NCBI GenBank assembly: GCA_001642005.1
Contig: LWCA01000309.1
Span: 1-32,973 of the forward strand
Direction of reading: 5' to 3'
DNA from: Intoshia linei
Taxonomy: Eukaryota > Orthonectida > Rhopaluridae
DNA: 32,973 nucleotides
Positions within the stretch are counted from its first letter, which is position 1, and each line of letters starts with the position of its first letter. Position numbers and translations under genes: made by a program. The notes below the pieces were generated by a model. That model was not told the DNA's origin, made no database searches, and saw only the letters and a list, made by a program, of their open reading frames with translations. Shown in pieces: positions 22,355-32,904 of the stretch.

Positions 22355-23099
22355 CAGGGGTGCACAACCTGTGGCCGTGGGCAATCCATGTGATCATAAT
22401 GCAATATATCATTTTACTTCAAATTGAAAAGTTTAAATCAGATTTTATTCAAGGGCAATTTAAAATATTATAATCAAAAAATTACATTTTTGACTTGACA
22501 CAGTTTCTCTAATTAATTAAAACTTGCCGATATTAAAATTTGAAGAAAACAGAAATTAGACCTAAACTTAAGGTCAAAAGTAAATCTTTAAAGTTGGTAG
22601 TAAGAATACTGGTATGTAGTACAGGTCTGCACTGAGCAGTGGTTTGCAATAATGGATGAATCGCCCTCTTTGGGTCGATTCAAATTTATCATACTATACA
22701 AAATGTCCATTATTATTTATGTGTCGTTAAAGCATGTTAAAATGTTGAAATGGTCTGTTGATAACGAAATTGGGGTGTGGTAACGCGAAATATTTTGAAT
22801 CTTTATAACTTTATAAAACTATTCACAATGGGCATCTTTTTAAAATTACTTAATTTAAATTTTATGATTGCTTTATTATATAATGAAATATACCATTTTA
22901 CGTCAAATTGAAAAAGTTTAAATCAGATTTTATTCAAGGACAATTTAAAATATTTTAATCAAAAAGTTACATTTTTGACTTTGGCCACTTTCTCAAAATG
23001 GATTTATACTTTTTCAATGTCAAAGTAAATTTTGTGCGGTTCATATCAACGAGTAAAGTAGCTTTGCGGCTGAATTGGTGGAAAGGTTGTGCATCCCTG
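22355..23099. mobile_element. hAT-type MITE, 745 bp, with an internal duplication
   Basis: The ends are CAGGGGTGCACAACC and, inward from the right, CAGGGATGCACAACC. Flanks GTATAGTC (22347-22354) and GTCTAGCC (23100-23107) agree at six of eight positions. About 100 bp occur twice in direct orientation (22395-22500 and 22877-22985), including TTTAAATCAGATTTTATTCA. It starts 9 bp after the target duplication of the preceding MITE. No ORF. Confidence 0.85.
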
Positions 23100-23107
23100 G
23101 TCTAGCC

Positions 23108-24106
23108 GATCTCATAAATGATATTATAACATGCTGTTTCAAAGTACGACCCGCAACAATTACATTTGATTACATGATTGTTTGATTTCATTTCACATAT
23201 ACATTTTATTCTAATTATTGGAATGTACTTGTAATGTAATTGGAACGTAATTGTATTGGAAAAATATCAAAATAATTTAAAATAACCTATTTTTTGCATA
23301 AAATTCATTAAGTACATTTATATATTTTCTTTTAACAAAATAATTCATGGGTTCACCATCCCATATATTTAACGGTAAAATTGAGTTTTTTCTGATTCGG
23401 AATTTATCCACACTGGTTAATTCAGAGGACGATCGATTTCTAAAAAATGTGAATCAGGTCTTTATAATTTTTTAAATCCACTAATTAATTAATTAATTAA
23501 TGTCAATGTACATGTGACAATGTATTTATTTTCATTTTAACATGTTAGATGAGTTAAATTAGAACGTACACGGGCATATATTTTTTGGTTTACACACCTG
23601 GACCGGTTCGCAATTTAGATGTTTTTTGTGGTTAGGTTCGAAAAAATATTAAGTTTCCCCTCTAATTTATCCATATATCAACCATTACATTGTAATCATG
23701 CGTACTGATTAGAGTCCTACACTAATCGACATTCTACGGTTCTTATCAAGTTTCGTCGTCAAATTTTTTCAAAATAAAAAAACAAAATAAAATTCCAAGA
23801 ATTCGAAACAATATAAATAAAATGTTCTATGAGTCTAAACATTTTTCATATGACGAGAGATTAATGATACAAAATTGTGATTATTGTATTGTATTGTGTT
23901 GTAAGGTTTCAGATGACTAATCATTATACAATCAGTAATCGGTGAAAAAATACGATAATTCTTGAGTTTTTGTGTGGAATTATGATATAATTATTTTTTT
24001 TTCGATAAAATATACAATTTCCCCCTATTCAACGATTATTTCGTTTAAATTTCATAAAATTTAAAAATTAGAGTTGAAAGTCTATTATGCTGTCAAAAAA
24101 TATTAC
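23108..24106. other. Non-coding interval between MITEs
   Basis: No gene recognised. A short simple repeat (ATTA)n lies at 23482-23500. An open stretch from ATG at 23347 (MGSPSHIFNGKIEFF, then SEDDRF) is about 43 codons. It lacks an acceptor in the right phase to join the Ig gene and is not called. Confidence 0.45.
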
Positions 24107-24114
24107 GTGTAAAT

Positions 24115-24427
24115 CAGTGTTTCTCAGGCTTTTTTGCCTTAGGACGCACTTGGAAGCATTTTAAAAATTAAAAATTTTGGCTCACAATGAAAATAACAAA
24201 ACTAATAAAAATTTTATATTTTTCAGGTACTTACTGAAAATCTTCACAATTGTGTACCATTTTGGAAGTAAAAGTTGAAAATTATTAACAATAAATAGTA
24301 ATGTTGTAATAATAATATTTAACAATAAAATAATAAAATCTGATGTAACCAACTTTTATAAAATGATATATAACTCGTGATCTAGTTTTCACTGGGTACA
24401 CTAGTGAGCAGCGGTTGAGAAACACTG
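24115..24427. mobile_element. hAT-type MITE, 313 bp
   Basis: The left end is CAGTGTTTCTCAGGCTTTTT and the right end reads inward CAGTGTTTCTCAACCGC. Flanks GTGTAAAT (24107-24114) and GTTTAAAG (24428-24435) agree at six of eight positions. No ORF. Confidence 0.85.
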
Positions 24428-24654
24428 GTTTAAAGTACTATTTAATTACATGGTTAACTATCTTCTTGTTTAAGTTAAATATATTTTATAGTCCCGTATT
24501 CTCTACAATTCACCAATGCGTAAATAATATAATCAATTATATCCAATATTATCGCAATCCTGCATATAAATGACCAGCTTGAAATAATAAATCTGCGAGT
24601 AAAAAACTAATCTCACATTTAAAAAATTCTATTTTTCAAGTAACAAGTTTATAA

Positions 24655-24850
24655 TGATTTCATATGATTATATAATAATATTTTTGGCCCGTAATATGTG
24701 AGTTTTGGAGGTTGAAATTTATTTTGTAACACCCCCAGAAACAATTGTAATTGAAATGTGGACTTTATAATCTTCTAAGACTCGTAGTTATTGAAATAAA
24801 CGGTAACACACACAAAATAATATTGCATATCATATTATATAAGTAAGGAT
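24655..24850 (+). repeat. Modular dispersed repeat, copy 5 (partial)
   Basis: It contains GAGTTTTGGAGGTTGAAATT, GAAATGTGGACTTTATAATC and GTAACACACACAAAAT, closely matching 26700-26850. The 5' part is missing. Confidence 0.65.
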
Positions 24851-24864
24851 TTATTATAATAAAC

Positions 24865-25060
24865 CAGCGTTTCCCAAATGCCTTGCGCGGACCAGTACTG
24901 GTCCGTAAAAATTTTTTACTAATTAGAAATCAATTTATTACGTTTTTTATTAATTTTTTTTATATTTTTTTTAATGTTGCTTAGTAATTTCTCTTTAATG
25001 GTCTAGTCATAAATTTTATAATTTATTACCGATCCAGTGAAAAAAGTATGGGAACCCCTG
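24865..25060. mobile_element. hAT-type MITE, 196 bp, perfect 8-bp target duplication
   Basis: The ends are CAGCGTTTCCCAAATGCC and, inward from the right, CAGGGGTTCCCATAC. TAATAAAC flanks both sides exactly (24857-24864 and 25061-25068). An internal ACCAGTACTGGT palindrome lies near the left end. No ORF. It sits about 200 bp downstream of the SIX-domain gene's stop codon. Confidence 0.92.
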
Positions 25061-25273
25061 TAATAAACCATAACATTAAAATGGGCAACATCAGTCTTTT
25101 CTAAGAAAGGTTAATTAAAATTAATGAAAGAAATGTACTTTTTAAAATAAAAAAAAAGGAAAAAGAGTGGAAATTTTGTAACGAGTGGCTACAAGTCAAA
25201 AGCATCAAATAATTTTATAGAAAAATTAATTTACAGTTACGTTAGTTCACGTGGACGGGTATGACAAATTTTC

Positions 25274-25804
25274 TCATAAAAAATGTTTTGCAAGTTTGTA
25301 TTTCACCAAACTGTATAATACGATAAAATTATATAAATTCGCAATATTGACCGACCCGAAAGAGAATATTGTACTAAATTTTATAAACCTCGTTTCTGCC
25401 TCTAGTTCATACAATGCATTATACCATAAAAATTGTAGCGTTTTATGATGCGCTTCATCAAAATAATATCTCTTGATTAATTGCATCATTTCTGTAAACT
25501 TTTTCTTTTTAAACAATAAAAATGCCTTTGATCGTAAAATAGATTGACACGCATGATATAATTCACGTTTAAAAAAGTTTCTGTAATTTAGACACAAAAT
25601 TTCATCAATTTGCCTTTCAGTTATATCAAGTGAATTTATAAATTTGGATAAAATTTCACAATCCTGTTTATTTTCCAATACAGTACATATACATTGAATA
25701 TTACATGATGAAAATTCAATATTTGCATTTTTTGTATCGAAATTGTTACAAATCTTTATTTTTTTTTCAAGCTGATTCTTTATTTCGGCTTCAAATTCTC
25801 TCAT
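25274..25804 (-). CDS. SIX-domain protein without a homeodomain, 176 residues
   Basis: Residues about 31-135 match the SIX domain of SIX/sine oculis transcription factors, the part that binds Eya co-activators and helps DNA binding. FSSCNIQCICTVL aligns with FTEEQVACVCEVL, ILSKFINSLD with LARFLWSLP, SILRSKAFLLFKKKKFTEM with SVLKAKAVVAFHRGNFREL, and KTLQFLWYNALYELEAE with KLQQLWLKAHYIEAE. A loop of about 15 extra residues (ITERQIDEILCLNYRNFF) is inserted after the third helix. The tail VKYKLAKHFL resembles the VGKYRxRRKFPLP stretch that normally leads into the homeodomain, but a stop follows at once. A 78-nt GT-AG intron (between ELEAET and SLVKYK) would tighten the match and keep the frame. 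No homeodomain signature (WFKNRRQ) was found on the minus strand from 25273 down to 21318. It may be a SIX-only protein or a decayed gene. Confidence 0.72.
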   Translation of the reverse strand: MREFEAEIKNQLEKKIKICNNFDTKNANIEFSSCNIQCICTVLENKQDCEILSKFINSLDITERQIDEILCLNYRNFFKRELYHACQSILRSKAFLLFKKKKFTEMMQLIKRYYFDEAHHKTLQFLWYNALYELEAETRFIKFSTIFSFGSVNIANLYNFIVLYSLVKYKLAKHFL

Positions 25805-26098
25805 TTTCGTACAAATTTATAAATTTAAATGATTATTCAGTTTAGAAACGAACATTGATATTTTAAATAACGAGAATCACGAGATATTCACAATCACACA
25901 ATTTTTAATGTGGATGGGACTGGGAATTATCATGTTATGTTTACATACACTATTTTCTTTAAACGTTATTGGTCATATTCACAAATTGCTAATAGATTAT
26001 TAAATACAGTACTTTAAAGCCATTTTTTTATGTCGTAAACACGCAATCAGTAGGATGAAATTTAATCCGTTTAAATATTTAATTATTTTGACGCCACC

Positions 26099-26177
26099 AT
26101 GTCTCAAAATTATTTAGATAGAAACTTTTTTCATGGACAAATTTGGATTACAATCATGATACATTTTTTATTTTCAA
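26099..26177 (+). CDS. Candidate first exon with signal-anchor-like peptide
   Basis: The start codon lies in GACGCCACCATGT, a near-ideal animal initiation context. It encodes 26 residues (MSQNYLDRNFFHGQIWITIM, then IHFLFS) with a hydrophobic stretch. A strong GTGAGT donor follows in phase 1, the same phase as exon 1 of the Ig gene. The next exon was not identified; the phase would allow joining to the exon at 30303. It could also be chance. Confidence 0.35.
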
Positions 26178-26244
26178 GTGAGTACAATTTGTCCAATACT
26201 TACTTATATAATATGCTATTATTGGTTGATAATATATTAAAAAT

Positions 26245-26370
26245 TATTTTTCACCGGGAATGAGTAGATTTATAGGGTTGAAATTTTGTATTTATATCAA
26301 CTTGAATAAACTCTATCAGAATAATTTTTTTTTTTAATTTTTGGACCGTTAATTATTTCACATTTTTTGT
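26245..26370 (+). repeat. Dispersed repeat, inverse copy of 11600-11730
   Basis: Shares TTATTTTTCACCGGGAAT, TTTGTATTTATATCAACTTG and GTTAATTATTTCACATT with the reverse complement of 11600-11730. It lies directly before modular repeat copy 6, so it may be that family's 5' end. Confidence 0.65.
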
Positions 26371-26394
26371 TTTAATAAAAAAAATACTCTGGAA

Positions 26395-26850
26395 AAAAAA
26401 ATATAAATGCTTTTTCGATCATGAAGTCGTCACTTATTCAGATTGAAATTTTTTTATGTGTGTTAACAGCATACAACTATACCACCTGTAAATTTTTTGA
26501 AATTCTAGGGCTGTTTTCATTAAAAAGAGAAGGGTAATTTGAGGTTTTGGCCCTGAAAATATAATTTTTTTAAATTTAAATTTAAATTTATCGTAATGTT
26601 TGATTTTAAAATAATAAAATAATCCGCATCAGCGTATATATTTTTTTAAATTCACCAACTTGTTTGATTTTCAAAAAGAAGGACAATTGGAGTTTTTGAC
26701 TAGTAAGATGTCAGTTTGGGAGGTTGAAATTTATCTTATTATATATTTCGAAAAAACTGTGATTAAAATGTGGACTTTATAAAATTCTAAGGTTGATAGT
26801 TATTTTAATAAAGTGGAACACACACTAAAATTTTTAATGTAAATATTTAT
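26395..26850 (+). repeat. Modular dispersed repeat, copy 6
   Basis: Blocks in order are GAAGGGTAATTTGAGGTTTT (26528 on), AGAAGGACAATTGGAGTTTT (26676 on) and GGGAGGTTGAAATTTATC, then GTGGACTTTATAAAATTCTA and GGAACACACACTAAAATTT. The two AAGGG(T/A)AATT blocks are about 150 bp apart, showing the internal modular structure of the family. Confidence 0.68.
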
Positions 26851-27669
26851 CTGGTAATTTAAAAATAATGAGAATTGACAGTTTTCAGATTCATGACAGA
26901 AATTTATTTTACATTACATTTTTAAATTAAACATTTTACTGTGGGTCTGTCAAAAAAAATAGGAAATGAGATTCGTAGGATTAAAGGTCTAGGATAACTA
27001 TAAAAGATACATTATATATCCCTATCGGTCATAAATATACGTAAATATAAATATACGCTATGAAATATACTTTTTTATCGTTGAGAGTTTAGTATACAGT
27101 TATTTATGTATTATGTATTTGAAAGCGATTTGTCATTTATTTTTAAATTATAATTGTATGATGAGGTTATAATTATAATTATTTTCATTATAATCGAAAT
27201 AAAGAAATAAATGGTTCATAATTTCATAGTACATAAATATCTCAGTTAAACATTTATTCAGAAATTTTATTGTATACTAATAGCTCATCTCTAATTAATC
27301 GTTCCACTTACAATAGTTTTAAATCCATATTAATGAGGTCAAAATATTATCTAATCATTTGACAAAAGCGTATTAATTAATTATTTACGTAACTGACGTT
27401 AATCAAGGAAATAGACATAAAAAGAAAATTTCCGGTAATTTATATATTTTATTTACAAAATTAATTATATGGTATAAAAATTAAAATGAATATTCAGAGA
27501 TAGGAATACGGAATTCTTTCCACGTGTTAAAAATAATGATTTGTTGGATTAATTTAATAATAAAGTGTTTAGATTGGTTTTTCAATGTTGCAAAAAAATT
27601 AATGAATAATAATCAAAAATTATACACATCCTTTAATTATAACTATAATTATACAAAATTTAATATCTG

Positions 27670-28090
27670 AGTGCCTGTGTTACCTATTATTTAAAAAATT
27701 AACAGTCTTAGAATTTTATAAAAACAAATTTTTAATATTTTTTCGCGGATAATGTTTATATCTAAGTATCATTGTCAGAATTTCAGTTCTTCAGGATCAA
27801 AAACCCAATTTGCCTTTTTTTAAAAAAAATCAGCTCAAAAATCCAAAAATAAATACATTTTGGGCGCATTTTAAAATCGTTAACATTGTCGTAAATCTCA
27901 GCCTCACAAACGCACACCTTCATGGTTTAAACCACAAATTACACTTTGTTTTAAAAATGAAAAATGTCCTAAAATTTTATAAAACATAAATTCTGGGATA
28001 TCCTTAACAATCATAAGTATTATAATAAAGGGCAATCTCCAAAAGTGCATTTTTACGATCAAAATTCAGATTCACCACTTCGTCAAAAAT
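27670..28090 (-). repeat. Modular dispersed repeat, copy 7 (antisense)
   Basis: The reverse order of the same blocks: GTGTTACCTATTATTTAAA, TTAACAGTCTTAGAATTTTA, GATCAAAAACCCAATTTGCC, TCAGCCTCACAAACGCACAC and CTTCATGGTTTAAACCACAA. It is the longest well-preserved copy and about 85% like copies 2 and 4 by eye in the best blocks. Confidence 0.68.
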
Positions 28091-28169
28091 TTAAAAAGCA
28101 TTACATCTTATGCACTGTAGAATATACAGTAATTAATTAATATATCTTAATTAATCAGTCACGAAAAAT

Positions 28170-28760
28170 TTTAATCTTACAAAGTAGTGCCTTCACTGTC
28201 AAAAATAACTTTGGTATACTCATTTTTATATTTATTTCAATGTTGGTAAAATTCACCCGAAATAAAGTGATGAGTTTCGAAAATTATTTATACCAATTAT
28301 TTTTTACTTATTGAAAGCAGATGCTGAAAATATGACATTAAATTATTTTAAAAGAAAATGCAGGTTGTAGTGAGATTGGGATAATGATCTCAACACAATT
28401 AAACATACAATAGAAATAAGGCCTCACAAGTTTATTTACAATTTTATTTTTTCTGGAATTTAAGTTATTTATGAGTCATAAATCAATTATTAAAATATGA
28501 ATTATATTCATTTTTAGGAATGTACTGTTTTTACTTTATATTTATTACTCATTCTCTCTAATAAAGTAAAAAATGGTATTACAAAAAAAAATTAAGATAG
28601 AATAGTTCACTTTAAATTAAAAGGTAATGTGAAATGATTAGTCCATGGTTAAACAAATTTGTGTACCACTCCTTTAAAGGATTGGTAATAGTGAATAGTA
28701 GCATTTTTAAGTAAAATTTTATTGAATTAATTTTATGGTAGAATTAAAAAATAGATAAAA
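28170..28760. repeat. Second, diverged copy of the MITE-containing segment 16440-16720
   Basis: Shared stretches include TGGTAAAATTCACCCGAAAT (28253 on) and ACCACTCCTTTAAAGGATTG (28665 on), then GTAATAGTGAATAGTAG. The shared part crosses the outer border of the MITE, so a larger unit was duplicated. About 280 bp of unrelated sequence (28330-28610) interrupt this copy. Confidence 0.65.
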
Positions 28761-30044
28761 GTCAAGCCAGTCAATTATAAATCAATGCAACATCTCAATG
28801 ACCATGAAAATGCACTGCATCGTATTGTTCCGACCCTGGATGAGAATAAATAGTCAAAAAATTTACATGTGAATTCGCCATAATACCTACATTGTAAATT
28901 ACATTATGAGTCATATGATTATTTGACTACAATTGCATTAATTGTAAACTAAATAATAATTTGACTGTTACTTTCTCAAGTACATAATATATCCTATTGT
29001 CACAAAAAATGTATCAATTGATAAATAATAAATATAAATGAGAAATCTTCATTGAGGTATACTTAAGGCATAAACCAGTACATTTTTGAAGAGTTACTTT
29101 CTTATTAAACAAGGAAAAGACGAGAGAACTTTACTTTTATATGCATTGCACAATTATTTTATATGCCTTTGTATAAAAATAGAAATTATTCATATCGGTT
29201 GTAAATCATTTGGATTTTTCCATGCGCTAAATTTGAAAAATGATCATGTTTATACGAAAATTTAAAATATAAAAAAAGTATATCAAATTACAAATCTTAA
29301 CCTATTTTTGATATTTTCATTCCTACACATTATATTGCCATTCAGATACAATTTGACAACTCAATTAAAGGTATTATTATGATTTAATTAATTAAACTTG
29401 AATTATTTTAAAAATATGGACTTGCAATATAATGAAATTTATAATTTAATCATACATTTTCAAAACCTTTTGTAAACAATGTTAAAATAATACAAGGTGT
29501 TCGGTGTAAAATAATTCTTGGCACGATTCACAATTTTTTTAAATAAACTAAAAAAAATTTTTCCATCCAGTAGTCGCGGTTTTCACGGAAATTTACTAAA
29601 AATTATAAAAAAATAATTTTTTTTTGTAAATTAATGAAAAATTAGTCGGGATCGCAAAACCAAAAGGCTAATAACCCAATTTTAAATTTTAAGAAAAATT
29701 AATTAATAATTTTTTATAGTTCGACCTTGACATAATACTGGTTATTTTATTTATATTTGTAATGGGTGCAATCATTTAACGTTCAGAAAATGTTGACTTA
29801 ATTTCATAATTATTGTGTTCCCACTATATCAATGTATCGAAATACAACAAACAAACAGTCGCATTAATTGCTAATAGCTTCCCTGTTATATAAATTAACA
29901 ATAACTGTTATTGTCAAATTAATACGAATTGTCATAAATTGATAATTTAAAAGTGCGTAAAGGCACAAATAATAGAAAAATTAATATTGATTCAGCATTA
30001 CTGACTAACATGTATAAAAACATTTGAGTCATTTTATAATTTTC
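28761..30044. other. Non-coding A+T-rich interval
   Basis: No gene recognised on either strand. Around 29500-29720 a stretch with CAAGGTGTTCGGTGTAAAAT, AGTAGTCGCGGTTTTCACGG and AGTCGGGATCGCAAAACC is more complex than background and probably a transposon fragment, but no ends or ORF were found. Confidence 0.4.
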
Positions 30045-31653
30045 ATGGTGTGTTGTGTATTTGCTGAAGCACATCTATATAAATCGAATTTAGGTAATTT
30101 GTGAATTGAATTAAATGTTCACTTTACATATGAATAGATTATTCCCATCTATACAAATTGCGTGTATAATTACGGCGCTATTAATAACAAAACCAACATT
30201 TCTTTTTATATATAGCTTGCCATGCAGAACATGTTATTATGTCGCCATCGTCTTTTAATGAATAACTTTATAGAAATAAAATATAATTTAAAGTAATTTT
30301 AGGAATGGTACAAAACGAAATCAATACTTCCACGTCTCTAAAAGATGGTATTTTTTTTGTGATGAAAATGATTAAAATTTAGTTCCAGAGCAGTATAGAA
30401 CTCGAATACGAGTAAACCAAAAAAATAACCCACGAGAAAGTGTAAGTAAAAATAGTTTTTCTTCTCATAATACTTCCATTGGTTATCCTTCAATAACCGG
30501 TTCTAATAAATGTCCCATGTACCATGAATTAAAGTTTTCATCTGGGACAGATGATAAATGTGACGACATTTCAATGATGACCAATGCAAATTACAGTTAT
30601 TCTGGAACAATACTTAGTTCAAATGATGCTGCTGATTTAGGGTGTGGTGATTCAATTAGATCTACAAAGTTTGTTCGCCATATCGATACGAGTTTACTAG
30701 AAATCCATAAAGATAAAGAAATGTACTCTACACCTGAAAACATAACTGTTATCAATATTAACTCGCCGCCATCTGGTGGAACATTGACTCAAAAAAAAGT
30801 TGAAGCTAGTTTATCAACTAAAAATGGTTCAACGATTGAAAGTTCATTTTACAACGATTCTGTATGGTCTAATATGACACCAAGTTTACGAGGCATAAAA
30901 ACTAATATGACTTCAAGTATAACAGATTCAGACAATTCACATAACCCAAAAACTTCAAAGTCCTTTATAAGTAGTCTGAAACAAAAAATGTCTAAATCGA
31001 AATCAAATTCAATTTATTCTCAGTTGCCGAAGGATCAATGTTCTTCCCAAATTTATTTATTGAACGATGATGCCAGCCTTAATGTAAAAAAACCTCTAAA
31101 TTCAAATTACTGTACTGCAGCAAACACTATGACTATAGGTCGTTCATACATGAAATGCAAACAGGATCAACGACCAAAATTTTTCAAAGAATCCAATTCT
31201 AAAGTAAATATGATAGTATTAGAAAAAAGGTTGGATTATGAAAAAAAACTTAAAGAGTATCGTAATAGTGTCAAAGAATTTGAAGAAACTTTGAAAAAAA
31301 CCAGCCTTGCTGATAATCTAATTGATTATGACTATTATCGAGAAAAAAGCGACTCAAAATTACTTAGATGGATGAAATCATTTAATGGTAAATTTGAAAC
31401 ATTAAAATTTCAAAACAAGAAATCCAACCAAAAGCAACCCAAACATATTGCAAGTATTCGAGTTAATGACAAAATATCTACCATTAAATCAAATTCTCAT
31501 TTTATTGAAAATACTCTAACCAATCAAAACCATGATTACATTTCCAAAATGGTAAATTCCAAACTTTATTTAACCGAATCCCGTAAAAAATTTTTTGGAC
31601 CAAAATACAAGGCTCGTAAAATTGTACGAAGAATTTCCACCATTTTTAACTAG
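30045..31653 (+). CDS. Unknown Ser/Asn/Lys-rich protein with ITIM-like motif and coiled coil, 454 residues, 3 exons
   Basis: Exons 30045-30093, 30303-30347 and 30383-31653 join in phase 1 to 455 codons ending in TAG; the second intron is only 35 nt. The N-terminus MVCCVFAEA has adjacent cysteines and could be lipid-anchored, or it could be the tail of a signal peptide. The large last exon is rich in Ser, Asn, Thr and Lys. It holds several Tyr-x-x-Leu sequences (MYHEL, and SIYSQL, which fits the ITIM consensus S/I/V/LxYxxI/V/L). A short charged helix (VLEKRLDYEKKLKEYRNSV onward) could form a coiled coil. The basic end is KARKIVRRISTIFN. No known family is recognised. It may be an independent gene or the cytoplasmic tail of a receptor whose outer part lies upstream (exon at 26099 or the Ig gene). 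The last exon is certain to be coding by its length in this A+T-rich DNA; the first two exons are less sure. Confidence 0.7.
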
Positions 31654-31691
31654 CACCTAAACCAAACCGTTTTAAATATCACTGTTACTAT

Positions 31692-31697
31692 AATAAA
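31692..31697 (+). promoter_or_regulatory. Putative poly(A) signal of the 30045-31653 gene
   Basis: AATAAA lies 39 bp after the stop codon. Reasonable position; weak motif in this base composition. Confidence 0.45.
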
Positions 31698-31699
31698 TT

Positions 31700-32900
31700 T
31701 AACATTCCATTGTCTAGTTTTTCAATTGTTCGTATACTACGGGGTCACAAATGCACATGTGGAAAAAATTTAAAATTAAATATTCAACTAATATTGCTAA
31801 ATTAATCGAGTGTAGTATTTTGTGTCGCATATTAATTTTATATTTAAGGTTCAACGTTATGGGTGGTTGAAACTTGCAACCTCAAATTTTCTGAAAATTA
31901 GAATGTAAAAATTTTTACATGTATACAATATTTATAAATTATCGTTTAATCTGACAATGTAATTAAAATTCTAACCAATTAAATGATAAATAAATTTTTG
32001 AAACAGAAAATTAGTACATTAGTAATTCAATGTTAAAAGGCAATGTTTATTAACGTTATTGTACAGTATAAATATTCGATTTTATTGGTATTAGAGTTTT
32101 TTTGAAAGGTGATTGATGATATTGTTACGCTGAAATAAATAATATATACTGTAAATTCCACAAAGATGAACATCAAAATATCAAATTAAAAAAAATGTCC
32201 AATATAGAAGAAATTAACAAATTTTGTTAAGTATAATCAATATTAAGATTTTTTATTGTGTGTTTGTTTTTAAAACAATGAGGTTTTTCATCTAATATCT
32301 GATCAAAGGTGTAAATTTTTTCATAAATATGAGCATCAAAATAGTATTTTTGTTATTTGTTTTACACCCTTTAAAATTAAGAGTTTTGTTTATAGTTTGT
32401 TTAAAATTGAGACCTGTTTCATCGTAATTAAAAATATATTTTTCGTGTTACAAATTGTAACTTACAATTTTACACTGTATACATTGTTTATTGATTTCTT
32501 AACTTTTGCATGTTTAAGAATTTAAACTATACTAACTGTGATTTAAAATTTATCTGCAAGTTTTCTTTATGTATTTTAATATTTTTTGTTCTATTTGAAA
32601 ATTTTTTCTAACAGATTCAAATAAAAAAAATAATGTTCAATATAAAAATGTTCATCTCTGGAGAATTGACTGTAATATATTAAAATACCTCAACTTGAGC
32701 ATCGTTTCTATTTTTAAGTCTTTTATTTGTTATGTCGGTGCCAGATCCATAACCTGGGATCCAGATACCCCAGTTTTTACCTAAAATCATTTATTTCAAT
32801 TCTGATAACATTCAATCAGCCGTAAAATCTTTTTTAAATGGGCTGAATCAATTATAATTATTAAATCGTTTTTTAAACAAAATTAAAAAGTTTATTTGAT
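31700..32900. other. Non-coding A+T-rich interval before the mariner fragment
   Basis: No gene or clear repeat seen. About 32735-32785 (GTGCCAGATCCATAACCTGG and GATCCAGATACCCCAG) is less A+T-rich than its surroundings and may belong to the end of the mariner element that follows, though no matching inverted end is in the window. Confidence 0.4.
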
Positions 32901-32904
32901 TACA

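Noticed and set aside
22207-22404. Minus-strand open frame of 65 codons
   Set aside because: It straddles two MITE ends and their target duplications, so it is a chance frame.
23347-23475. Open stretch MGSPSHIF...SEDDRF as the missing part of Ig5
   Set aside because: SEDDRF is loosely like an Ig strand-E/F motif, but there is no Cys, no acceptor in phase and an in-frame stop just upstream.
30210-30260. Extra exon after TATATAG with HAEHVIMSPSSFNE
   Set aside because: It ends in a stop within 16 codons with no usable donor, and the join 30093 to 30303 is already in phase without it.
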